DNA of 8,695 bases from the NCBI GenBank assembly GCA_900317065.1, contig ONFK01000156.1, positions 1 to 8,695 of the forward strand, written 5' to 3'. Origin of the DNA: an uncultured Bacteroidales bacterium (GTDB lineage: Bacteria > Bacteroidota > Bacteroidia > Bacteroidales > UBA932). The notes beneath the pieces were generated by a model. That model was not told the origin of the DNA and did no database searches. It worked only from the letters and a program-made list of their open reading frames with translations. This document shows, piece after piece, positions 1 to 5,282 of the stretch; within the stretch, counting starts at the first letter, position 1, and the number at the start of each line of letters is the position of its first letter. The position numbers and the translations under genes are program-made.

Positions 1-285
1 GCCAGGCAGGTGCAGGCGGAGCGCTTCCGCGCAGAAGGCATCAATACCAATGCGGAGATGAGCAATGCCCAGATGGAGAAATACTGCCCGCTCTCGGATG
101 ATTGCAAGACTCTGTTGGAGAACATAATAGAAAGGTTGGGCCTGTCCGCCAGGGCCTACTCGCGCATAGTACGTATCTCCCGCACCCTTGCGGACCTTTC
201 CGGACAGCGCGACATCCTTCCGGTCCACATCTCCGAAGCTGCGGGATACCGTTTCCTGGACAGACGAAATTTCGGGGAATTGTAA
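1..285 (+). CDS. YifB/ComM-family Mg-chelatase-like AAA+ ATPase, C-terminal fragment
   Basis: The reading frame is open from the first base and gives the last 94 residues before TAA at 283-285; the start lies outside the window. The segment matches the C-terminal Mg_chelatase_C region of YifB/ComM proteins: an ARxVQxxRF opening (residues 1-9 here), an NAxM element near residues 19-22, and a helical block reading LSARAYSRIVRISRTLADLSG, followed by an ISEAxxYRxLDR ending typical of the family. ComM in other bacteria is a hexameric helicase that promotes branch migration during natural transformation; in Bacteroidota the role is less well defined. The Walker A and B motifs would be upstream and cannot be checked. 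It is likely a core gene, unlike the AT-rich hicAB pair that follows it. Family assignment is firm from the motif pattern; a specific symbol is not justified. Confidence 0.85.
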   Translation, partial: ARQVQAERFRAEGINTNAEMSNAQMEKYCPLSDDCKTLLENIIERLGLSARAYSRIVRISRTLADLSGQRDILPVHISEAAGYRFLDRRNFGEL

Positions 286-317
286 TTTGGATTTTAGTAT
301 TAGTTTTAATATTTTTG
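286..317 (+). promoter_or_regulatory. Bacteroidota-type promoter of hicAB
   Basis: TTTG at 286-289 is followed after 20 bases by TATTTTTG at 310-317. This fits the known Bacteroides sigma-ABfr pattern (TTTG, about 19-21 bases, TAnnTTTG). It is the only promoter in the window with both boxes. The HicA ATG begins three bases after the -7 box, so the transcript would have almost no leader. The -33 box starts immediately after the yifB stop codon. Confidence 0.65.
298..311. promoter_or_regulatory. Candidate HicB operator (inverted repeat TATTA-N4-TAATA)
   Basis: TATTA at 298-302 and TAATA at 307-311 are perfect inverted copies separated by GTTT. The repeat lies between the -33 and -7 boxes of the hicAB promoter and covers the TA of the -7 box. 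HicB antitoxins with a C-terminal helix-turn-helix are known to bind palindromes in their own promoter, so the position suits autorepression. The half-sites are only 5 bp and the stretch is AT-rich, so chance is a real alternative. Confidence 0.35.
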
Positions 318-319
318 CA

Positions 320-508
320 ATGAAATACAGTGAGCTTCGCAGATTGTTGAAAAAGCAGGGATGTGTTCTTGTCCGGCAAGGAGCAAATCACGAGATATGG
401 TACAGTTCCAAGACTGGAAGAAGATTCCCCATAGCAAGGCACGATGCCGCTGAAGTGTATATTAAAACGTTGAAGGATATTGTATTACAATCTGGAATAT
501 CGTTATGA
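320..508 (+). CDS. hicA: HicA-family toxin (mRNA interferase), type II toxin-antitoxin
   Basis: This 62-residue protein has the usual size and pattern of HicA: an N-terminal helix (MKYSELRRLLKKQG), a beta strand with RQGANHEIW, then a strand ending in FPIARH and a C-terminal helix (KTLKDIVLQSG). HicA proteins adopt a double-stranded-RNA-binding fold and cleave mRNA using a conserved histidine; His24 in GANHEIW is the expected catalytic residue, and the second motif carries His41. The frame is open further upstream to 188, but that extension lies inside yifB and matches no HicA; ATG 320 sits directly after the promoter and gives the standard N-terminus. The stop overlaps the hicB start (ATGA, 505-508), implying coupled translation. 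Base composition is visibly AT-richer than the flanking genes, suggesting acquisition. No key residue appears lost, so the toxin is probably intact. Confidence 0.9.
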   Translation: MKYSELRRLLKKQGCVLVRQGANHEIWYSSKTGRRFPIARHDAAEVYIKTLKDIVLQSGISL

Positions 509-921
509 AAAAGGTAAATGTTGTCATAGGGCGGGTTAACGAAGGAGATTATGTGTATTCGGCTGTAATGGAAGCGCCGGAAGTCCCTTTCGGACTGAAT
601 GGAACCGGCAGGACCGTGGAAGAAGCCAAATTGGATTTTCTTGATGCATACAAGGACATTGTTGAACTGATGGAAGAAGAAGGACAGCACTATGAGGATC
701 TTGAATTCGATTATCATTACGACATACCGTCTTTCCTGCAGTATTATGCATATGCCTTGAGCCTTGCCGGTTTGGAACGGATTTCCGGAATCAATCAGCG
801 TCAACTCAGTCATTATATGAATGGAACCTCAAAACCTGGAAAAGCCACGGTTGAGCGTTTTCGCAATAATTTAAAGGCGTTTGCCGAAGAACTCCAATCA
901 GTGGATCTGATTTGGAGATAA
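505..921 (+). CDS. hicB: HicB-family antitoxin with C-terminal helix-turn-helix
   Basis: The 138-residue product is encoded directly after hicA with a 4-nt overlap. Residues about 1-60 match the HicB partial RNase-H-like domain: a strand starting VNVVIGRVNEGDYVYSA, the proline-containing turn EAPEVPFG, and a helix in TVEEAKLDFLDAYKDIVELM. Residues about 78-135 carry an XRE-like DNA-binding domain, with LAGLERISGINQRQLSHYMNG as the helix-turn-helix and SKPGKATVERF following. In this family the N-terminal domain blocks the HicA active site, and the C-terminal domain binds the operon promoter for autorepression. The order toxin first, antitoxin second is the classical one for HicAB. The gene shares the AT-rich composition of hicA. 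Assignment is strong; the DNA target is inferred (see the repeat at 298-311). Confidence 0.9.
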   Translation: MKKVNVVIGRVNEGDYVYSAVMEAPEVPFGLNGTGRTVEEAKLDFLDAYKDIVELMEEEGQHYEDLEFDYHYDIPSFLQYYAYALSLAGLERISGINQRQLSHYMNGTSKPGKATVERFRNNLKAFAEELQSVDLIWR

Positions 922-926
922 ATAAC

Positions 927-934
927 TACATTTG
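927..934 (+). promoter_or_regulatory. -7 promoter element (TACATTTG) of the PfkB kinase gene
   Basis: TACATTTG matches TAnnTTTG exactly and lies in the 18-bp gap between hicB and the kinase gene. The ATG at 940 begins six bases after the box, so a transcript from here would be leaderless or nearly so. No TTTG is found at the expected -33 spacing. It suggests that the kinase is transcribed independently of hicAB. Confidence 0.5.
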
Positions 935-939
935 TACCT

Positions 940-1866
940 ATGACACGCAAAATCATAGGCATAGGCGAGACGGTGCTGGACATCGTTTTCCGTGAGGGAC
1001 AGCCGCAGGCGGCGGTGCCCGGTGGTTCGGTTTTCAATTCGATGATTTCGCTGGGGCGCACTGCGGGCCGGCTGTCTCCGGAAATCCGCCTGCTGATGGA
1101 GTCGCAGGTGGGGGACGATGCAGTTGCGGACTTGGTTGCGGACTTCATGGAAAAGAACGGGGTGGGGATAGAAGGCATCCGGCGCGCAAAGGGCCAGAGT
1201 ACGGTTTCCCTTGCGATGCTCGATGCCGCGAACAACGCCCATTACGAGTTCTACCGCGACAAGGACCTGCCTCCGTTCCGCACTCCCGAAACTCCCGTCG
1301 CCGAGGGGGATATCGTCATCTTCGGTTCCTTCTTCGCAGTCAGCCCCGTGACCGGAAGGCAGACCAGGGAATTCGTCAGCCGTGCGAAGGATGCCGGCGC
1401 AATCGTATACTACGACATCAATTTCAGGAAGAACCACCCGGCGGAGAGGACCCTTTTCGAGGCAAATATCGCCCTTGCGGACATAGTCCGTGGCTCTTCC
1501 GAGGATATAGAGTGCCTGTATGGCAGCAGCGATGCGGCCGGGGTGTACAAAGAGTTCATCGCGCCCCTGTGCCCGAACTTTATCTGCACGCGCGGAGGGG
1601 AAGATGCCGAAGTGTTCTCGCCGGGAGTTCACGCCGCCTTTCCTACGGCCCCCATAGAGAAAGTTGTGTCCACCATTGGCGCAGGGGACAATTTCAACGC
1701 AGGCATCATCTACGGCCTGGTGAGGAATGCTTTCTCCAGGCAGGACGTGAAAGCCCTGCGAAGGGAGGACTGGGAGGTGCTGGTGCCGGTGGCCATGAGA
1801 TTCTCGGCCAACGTATGCGGCAGTTTGTTCAACTATGTAGATACGGATTTTGCGGATTCTATTTAG
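940..1866 (+). CDS. PfkB-family carbohydrate kinase (fructokinase-like)
   Basis: This 308-residue protein is a ribokinase/PfkB-fold sugar kinase. The N-terminus has the family strand IIGIGETVLDIVF, followed by the substrate-lid glycines in VPGGSVFN (Gly28-Gly29). The C-terminal PfkB signature STIGAGDNFNAGI holds the anion hole and the catalytic base Asp250. Length is normal for the family. Such enzymes transfer the ATP gamma-phosphate to a sugar hydroxyl in the cytoplasm. The general look (GETVLDI, YYDINFRKNH, GAGDNFNAG) is like Bacteroidota proteins annotated as fructokinase or carbohydrate kinase, but the sugar cannot be fixed from sequence. ATG 940 is chosen because it directly precedes the conserved first strand and follows a -7 box. 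No obvious metabolic partner is adjacent. The 3' end overlaps the convergent gene by 8 bp (1859-1866). Confidence 0.85.
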   Translation: MTRKIIGIGETVLDIVFREGQPQAAVPGGSVFNSMISLGRTAGRLSPEIRLLMESQVGDDAVADLVADFMEKNGVGIEGIRRAKGQSTVSLAMLDAANNAHYEFYRDKDLPPFRTPETPVAEGDIVIFGSFFAVSPVTGRQTREFVSRAKDAGAIVYYDINFRKNHPAERTLFEANIALADIVRGSSEDIECLYGSSDAAGVYKEFIAPLCPNFICTRGGEDAEVFSPGVHAAFPTAPIEKVVSTIGAGDNFNAGIIYGLVRNAFSRQDVKALRREDWEVLVPVAMRFSANVCGSLFNYVDTDFADSI

Positions 1867-2335
1867 CCAGCGAAATCGCCCCGAAGACTCCCAGGGAAGC
1901 AATCAGCATGATGAAGCCGGCGAGAAGCACGCCCAGCATTACGTAAAGCACGCTTTTCTTGAAGTCCATGTTCAGGAAACTGGCGGCCAGGGTGCCTGTC
2001 CAGGCGCCTGTGCCTGGCAGCGGTATGCCCACGAACAGAAGAAGGGCGACATAAAGCCCCCTGCCGGCCTTCGCCTCCAGTTTGCGGCCTCCTTTCTCGC
2101 CTTTCTCCAGGCACCAGCGGAAAAATCCGCCTATGTATTTCTTGTCTTTGCCCCACTCCAGCACCTTGCGGGCGAAAAGGAAGATGAAAGGCACGGGAAT
2201 CATGTTTCCGATTACCGCCAGGATAAGTGATGGCAGCAGCGGAAGTTCAAAGCCTACGGCATAAGGAATCGCCCCGCGGAGTTCAATCAGCGGAACCATC
2301 GAAATCAGGAATACTATAATGTATTTTTTGAGCAT
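1859..2335 (-). CDS. COG2426/PF06695 small membrane protein (putative small multidrug export family)
   Basis: The 158-residue product is very hydrophobic, with probable membrane segments near residues 4-28, 33-56, 94-120 and 128-155. Two conserved blocks mark the family: PLIELRGAIPYA (15-26), and GIPLPGTGAWTGTLAASFL (103-121), a glycine/proline re-entrant-type stretch. A charged cytoplasmic-type loop (about 60-90, rich in Lys/Glu/Arg) separates them. Pfam names the family 'putative small multi-drug export protein', but to my knowledge transport is not well demonstrated, so the function should be taken as unknown membrane protein. It is the last gene of a three-gene minus-strand operon, 7 bp after the preceding stop. 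Its own stop lies inside the 3' end of the opposing kinase gene. Family assignment is good; function is open. Confidence 0.8.
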   Translation of the reverse strand: MLKKYIIVFLISMVPLIELRGAIPYAVGFELPLLPSLILAVIGNMIPVPFIFLFARKVLEWGKDKKYIGGFFRWCLEKGEKGGRKLEAKAGRGLYVALLLFVGIPLPGTGAWTGTLAASFLNMDFKKSVLYVMLGVLLAGFIMLIASLGVFGAISLAK

Positions 2336-2342
2336 CGTCAGA

Positions 2343-2771
2343 TTATTTGAGAGATTCTGCCAGATCCATCATCCTTTCGAACACTTCGGTCTGGGGGAAA
2401 GATGTGCCGGCGGGGTCTGATACAACGAGGTCGAAGGGCTCTCCCGGCAACTGGACGCGGCCTATCTTGAACTGGGCCCTGCTGCGGCGGACGGCATATT
2501 CCAGACGCCATCCGGCATCCGGAACCAGAGAGAGAAGAACCTGGGTCTCCTTGTGCGCCTTGATGCGCCTCCCGGGCAGCACCTTTACCAGCACCAGCTG
2601 GATTCCCCTGCCTGCGAAGAAGGCCTTGACTTTTTCTTCCGCCTCGGCGGCGTCCTCAGCCCCGGCATCCAGCAGGACGGTGACCTGCGAGATGTCGGAA
2701 AAGCGCATCAGCGAGGTGGGAACCTTGCTTTCCAGCCAGCGCAAGGCTGTATTTATCAGGAGATTAGCCAT
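2343..2771 (-). CDS. Conserved hypothetical protein, possibly DUF6913-like
   Basis: I do not recognise this 142-residue soluble protein with certainty. The predicted pattern is alpha/beta: an N-terminal amphipathic helix (LINTALRWLESKV), a strand QVTVLLDAG (29-37), a long Ala/Glu-rich helix (38-53), a strand IQLVLVKVLPG (57-67), and a later segment AQFKIGRVQLPGEPFDLVVSDPAG (99-122). A strand-helix-strand order with a 'FDLVVSDP' motif recalls Bacteroidota DUF6913 proteins, but this is from memory and uncertain. No signal peptide, membrane segment or cysteine is present. It starts inside the end of the upstream kinase gene (8-nt overlap, ATGGCTAA at 2771-2764), so it is probably translationally coupled to it. 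It is real rather than a shadow frame, since it fits tightly between two convincing genes in the same direction. Confidence 0.75.
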   Translation of the reverse strand: MANLLINTALRWLESKVPTSLMRFSDISQVTVLLDAGAEDAAEAEEKVKAFFAGRGIQLVLVKVLPGRRIKAHKETQVLLSLVPDAGWRLEYAVRRSRAQFKIGRVQLPGEPFDLVVSDPAGTSFPQTEVFERMMDLAESLK

Positions 2772-3762
2772 TAACCTTGTCTATCAGTTTCCGAATCTCC
2801 GCCTTGGCATCCCTCCAGCGGGGGACATCTATCTTGGTGCCCACCACTTCCACCACCTTTGCGGCGATGATGGACCCGACCTCTCCGCATTCCTTGAGCG
2901 GCATTCCCAGGGAGTGAGCATAGAGGAATCCTGCGGCATAGGTGTCTCCGGCGCCTGTGGCATCCACGGGAGTTGCGGGCCAGGCGGGAATATAATACTC
3001 TTCTTCGCCCTTCTTCAGCCAGCTGCCGTCCTTGCCGACTTTAACCACCGCAATCTCGCAGTGCCCGGCAAGTTCGCGCAGAGATTCTTCCGCGCCCTCC
3101 AGCTTTGTGAATGCGCGCGCCTCTGTCTCATTGGCGAAAACTATGTCGACATACCTGTCGATCAGATTGTGCAGGAAGGCGTTGTTGCTCTCCACCACAT
3201 TGTAGGACGCCATGTCGATGGAAATGATGCATCCGGCCTCCTTGGCCATCTGCACGGCTTTTGCAATAAGGTCCTGGTTCTGAACTAGATACCCTTCGAT
3301 GTGAAAGTAATCATACCCTTCGAAGTATTCCGGTTTCAGGTCTTCCGGGCCCATCTCGAGCGCTGCGCCCATGTAGTCGGCAAAGGTGCGCTCCGCATTC
3401 GCTCCGGTGATGAACACCATGCAGCGTCCGGAAGATTTGTCGCTGTGCAGCATGGTAGTGCGCACGCCGAACTGCTCCATAGTGCTTTTGAAAAGCTGAC
3501 CGAGTTCGTCGTCGCCTATCTTGCCTATATATCCGGACGGCATTCCGAATATGGAAGTGCAGGTAATGGTATTGGCCGCGGATCCGCCGGGCACGTATTT
3601 TACGCCTATCTCCTTGAGCGCATTCCAGATACGGTCTCCGGTTTCCATGTCGACGTGCTGCATGCTGCCGAGGGGGAGATGGTATTCTTTGAGGAGACTG
3701 TCGTCCGGCAGGATAGCCAGAATATCGGTGAGAGCGTTGCCTATGCCTAAAATCGACTTCAT
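2764..3762 (-). CDS. PfkB-family kinase, adenosine-kinase-like
   Basis: The 332-residue protein belongs to the PfkB/ribokinase superfamily and most resembles bacterial proteins annotated as adenosine kinase. It has the N-terminal nucleoside-kinase-like motif SILGIGNALTDILA (3-16), the lid glycines in VPGGSAANT (Gly59-Gly60), the central FADYMGAALEM and GYDYFHIEGYLV blocks, a NETEA element, and the C-terminal signature VDATGAGDTYAAGFLYA with catalytic Asp273. Length is typical. Adenosine kinase phosphorylates adenosine to AMP in purine salvage; an alternative is another nucleoside or sugar kinase of the same family, and the motifs cannot separate these fully. It is the first gene of a minus-strand operon and is divergent from the flippase-like gene across a short region that holds a -7 box for each direction. 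The ATG at 3762 precedes the conserved first strand. Confidence 0.85.
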   Translation of the reverse strand: MKSILGIGNALTDILAILPDDSLLKEYHLPLGSMQHVDMETGDRIWNALKEIGVKYVPGGSAANTITCTSIFGMPSGYIGKIGDDELGQLFKSTMEQFGVRTTMLHSDKSSGRCMVFITGANAERTFADYMGAALEMGPEDLKPEYFEGYDYFHIEGYLVQNQDLIAKAVQMAKEAGCIISIDMASYNVVESNNAFLHNLIDRYVDIVFANETEARAFTKLEGAEESLRELAGHCEIAVVKVGKDGSWLKKGEEEYYIPAWPATPVDATGAGDTYAAGFLYAHSLGMPLKECGEVGSIIAAKVVEVVGTKIDVPRWRDAKAEIRKLIDKVNG

Positions 3763-3781
3763 AATTATTCCTATTGACTAA

Positions 3782-3789
3782 CAAAAATA
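3782..3789 (-). promoter_or_regulatory. -7 promoter element (TATTTTTG, minus strand) for the adenosine-kinase-like operon
   Basis: Read on the minus strand, the bases give TATTTTTG, a full match to TAnnTTTG. It lies 19 bp upstream of the ATG at 3762, leaving a short leader. No TTTG is seen at the expected -33 position. The element is separated by only 24 bp from the opposing -7 box at 3814-3821, so the two promoters are back to back. Confidence 0.4.
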
Positions 3790-3813
3790 AGGAAAAATAT
3801 CGGGATAAAGTAG

Positions 3814-3821
3814 TAACTTTG
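3814..3821 (+). promoter_or_regulatory. -7 promoter element (TAACTTTG) for the flippase-like gene
   Basis: TAACTTTG fits TAnnTTTG. It ends six bases before the GTG at 3828. This position argues against the longer reading frame beginning at TTG 3774, because the element would then be inside the coding sequence. A transcript from here would be leaderless or nearly so. No clear -33 TTTG was found. Confidence 0.5.
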
Positions 3822-3827
3822 CATTCT

Positions 3828-4790
3828 GTGAAGAAAAACATCCTCAATATCCTCAAGTATCTCTTGTCTTTCGGGCTGGCGGCTCTTCTTGTCTACCTCG
3901 CTTTCAGGGGAATAGACTGGAAGGAATTCTTCATCGGCCTGAAGGCGACCCGATGGGGATGGATAGTACTCTTCTGCATCGCGGGATATCTTGCTCTGGT
4001 GTTCCGCGCACTGCGATGGACCCAGCTCGTGCATCCTCTCGACAACAGCATCCACTATGGCCGGGTGTGGGACGCAAACAACATCGGAGACCTTATCCGC
4101 ACCGCTCTTCTCACGACGGCGAAACTCCCTTACGAGACGGTGTTCGGCACCGTTATCATGGAACGGGCCTGGGACATCCTTGCAATCGTGCTGATGTTCG
4201 TCATTTCGCTGGTTTTCGCCTGGGGGCGTTTCGGGGGATTCTTCGTCGACAATATATGGCACCCCCTGAAATCGCATGCGATCATCCTCTGGGGGCTGGG
4301 CGCAATACTGGCGCTGGCCGTAATCGCGATAGTGCTGGTGCGCAAACTGCGGGACCGCAGCAGGTTCTTCGGCAAGCTCAATGACATGCTGGAGGGTTTC
4401 CTGATAGGATTCAGGACTTTCGCCCTTATCAAGAACAAAATACTCTTTCTTGTCTATTCGGTTATGATCTGGGTGATGTACATGCTGATGAGTTACTTCG
4501 TGCTGAAATCCATCCCCCAGCTTTCGGGAGCCCTGCTTGCCGACGGACTTTTCGTGGCATCGCTGGGCAACGTGGCTTCCCTCGTGCCGGTTCCGGGCGG
4601 GATAGGCGCATATCATTATCTGCTCAAGGTCTCGCTGATGGGCCTCTATGGCACTACCGAAGAAATAGGGCTCCTGTTCGCCACGCTCTGCCACGAATTG
4701 CATGCAGTGCTGGTGATTGTTCTCGGAGTCTGGTCTTACATAATGCGCATCGTCATTCTGAAGAATGGCAATGCATCCAAGAAAAATTAG
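3828..4790 (+). CDS. Flippase-like / LPG_synthase_TM (UPF0104, YbhN-type) integral membrane protein
   Basis: From GTG 3828 the product is 320 residues with many hydrophobic segments (about 10-26, 43-60, 112-131, 151-171, 204-227, 234-256, 281-310). It shows hallmarks of the family: an early FRALRW motif (59-64), GTVIMERAWDI (107-117) and PVPGGIGAYHY (254-264). These proteins are related to the membrane domain of MprF lysylphosphatidylglycerol synthase/flippase; members without the synthase domain are thought to act in lipid or glycan-lipid handling at the inner membrane, with substrates mostly unknown. An in-frame TTG at 3774 would add 18 polar residues but would bury the -7 box, so GTG is preferred. 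In many relatives ANN is followed by a hydrophobic/LPxR-type loop before GE-hydrophobic-R; here residues 83-91 read ANNIGDLIR with that loop apparently missing. A tRNA gene follows. Confidence 0.8.
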   Translation: MKKNILNILKYLLSFGLAALLVYLAFRGIDWKEFFIGLKATRWGWIVLFCIAGYLALVFRALRWTQLVHPLDNSIHYGRVWDANNIGDLIRTALLTTAKLPYETVFGTVIMERAWDILAIVLMFVISLVFAWGRFGGFFVDNIWHPLKSHAIILWGLGAILALAVIAIVLVRKLRDRSRFFGKLNDMLEGFLIGFRTFALIKNKILFLVYSVMIWVMYMLMSYFVLKSIPQLSGALLADGLFVASLGNVASLVPVPGGIGAYHYLLKVSLMGLYGTTEEIGLLFATLCHELHAVLVIVLGVWSYIMRIVILKNGNASKKN

Positions 4791-4798
4791 TATATTTG
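4791..4798 (+). promoter_or_regulatory. -7 promoter element (TATATTTG) for tRNA-Arg
   Basis: TATATTTG matches TAnnTTTG and begins one base after the flippase-like gene's TAG. It lies 32 bp upstream of the mature tRNA 5' end, so the primary transcript would carry a leader of about 25-30 nt. The -33 box is not evident. It indicates that the tRNA is transcribed on its own. Confidence 0.5.
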
Positions 4799-4808
4799 CA
4801 AACTTTTG

Positions 4809-4825
4809 CGGCCGGAATCCGGCCG
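4809..4825 (+). other. GC-rich perfect hairpin in the tRNA leader
   Basis: CGGCCGGAATCCGGCCG is a near-perfect palindrome: two 8-base arms around one central A, which as RNA would form a 6-bp or longer stem of G-C pairs with a small loop. It ends five bases before the tRNA 5' end. No U-run follows, so it is not a standard intrinsic terminator for the upstream gene. It may shield or position the leader for RNase P, or be an uncommon terminator of flippase read-through. Confidence 0.5.
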
Positions 4826-4830
4826 AGACT

Positions 4831-4904
4831 GGTCCCTTAACTCAGTTGGATAGAGTAACGGTCTTCTAAACCGTAAGTCGTGAGTTCGAATCTCACAGGG
4901 ACTA
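4831..4904 (+). tRNA. tRNA-Arg (anticodon UCU)
   Basis: A full cloverleaf can be drawn: acceptor GGTCCCT (4831-4837) with AGGGACT (4897-4903), D arm ACTC/GAGT around AGTTGGATA, anticodon arm ACGGT/ACCGT around loop CTTCTAA, a five-base variable loop AAGTC, and T arm GTGAG/CTCAC around TTCGAAT. The anticodon TCT at 4865-4867 reads AGA/AGG arginine codons. The discriminator is A at 4904; CCA is not encoded and would be added after transcription. The first acceptor pair is G-U (G4831 with T4903) rather than the more usual G-C, which is slightly odd. The last three bases also encode the stop codon of the opposing HNH gene. Confidence 0.95.
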
Positions 4905-5267
4905 CTGACTGTGGTGGATCATTCTGTGGCAATTTGCACAAAGCAACTTGCACTTGGACAGTTCTTCTTGAATCCGAGAATCAGAGAGCAGTCTTAGTTT
5001 GGTCCACACATATTCCTTTTCCTGAGGGTCTTTGTGATGAAAATCAAATACACAATAATTGTTGTCTGTCAATTCCAGACCGCATGACTGGCATTTGCCA
5101 CCTAATTGTTTGATGTATTTTATCTTCCTTTGCTTCCATCTTTCCATACAGAACCTGTTGAAGCACTCCTTACACATGCTCATTACCCCATATTTGTGGC
5201 TGCGCTGTGGGTAAAAATCAGAGATGGGTTTCTCTTGATGGCAGGATGAACACTTCTTCGTTTCCAT
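4902..5267 (-). CDS. Small HNH-type zinc-binding protein (putative HNH endonuclease)
   Basis: The 121-residue protein has two zinc-binding modules. The N-terminal one is a CxxC...CxxC ribbon (Cys6, Cys9, Cys32, Cys35) with the SDFYPQRSHKYG linker common in phage and mobile HNH proteins. The second is an HNH/beta-beta-alpha-metal fold: Cys59/Cys62, the FDFHHKD motif (His77, His78), and LCANCHRMIH with Cys110, Cys113, Asn112 and His118. HNH proteins usually nick or cut DNA; free-standing ones occur in phages, homing elements and defence systems, and the target here is unknown. The gene is about 41% G+C by hand count over three sequence lines, against GC-rich neighbours, suggesting transfer. Its TAG stop is formed by the last three bases of the tRNA-Arg gene. 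It lies 15 bp after the araC-type gene on the same strand, with no promoter visible, so it may rely on read-through. Confidence 0.8.
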   Translation of the reverse strand: METKKCSSCHQEKPISDFYPQRSHKYGVMSMCKECFNRFCMERWKQRKIKYIKQLGGKCQSCGLELTDNNYCVFDFHHKDPQEKEYVWTKLRLLSDSRIQEELSKCKLLCANCHRMIHHSQ

Positions 5268-5282
5268 AGGATGATTTGATGT

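Noticed and set aside
188..319. N-terminal extension of hicA from ATG 188
   Set aside because: The extension overlaps yifB in another frame, is unlike HicA, and lies before the hicAB promoter.
898..1902. Minus-strand open frame of 334 codons opposite the PfkB kinase
   Set aside because: It is a shadow of a confident PfkB gene and would also overlap the end of hicB and the membrane-protein gene; the translation has no recognisable motif.
3774..3827. Longer start (TTG 3774) for the flippase-like gene
   Set aside because: It would add 18 polar residues and place the TAACTTTG box inside the coding region; GTG 3828 fits the promoter and the hydrophobic N-terminus.
3771..4703. Minus-strand open frame of 310 codons opposite the flippase-like gene
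   Set aside because: The translation is rich in Glu, His and Gln, as expected for the complement of a hydrophobic membrane-protein gene; it has no family features.
4880..5113. Plus-strand frame of 77 codons running out of the tRNA
   Set aside because: It starts inside the tRNA T arm and lies antisense to the HNH gene; no family features.
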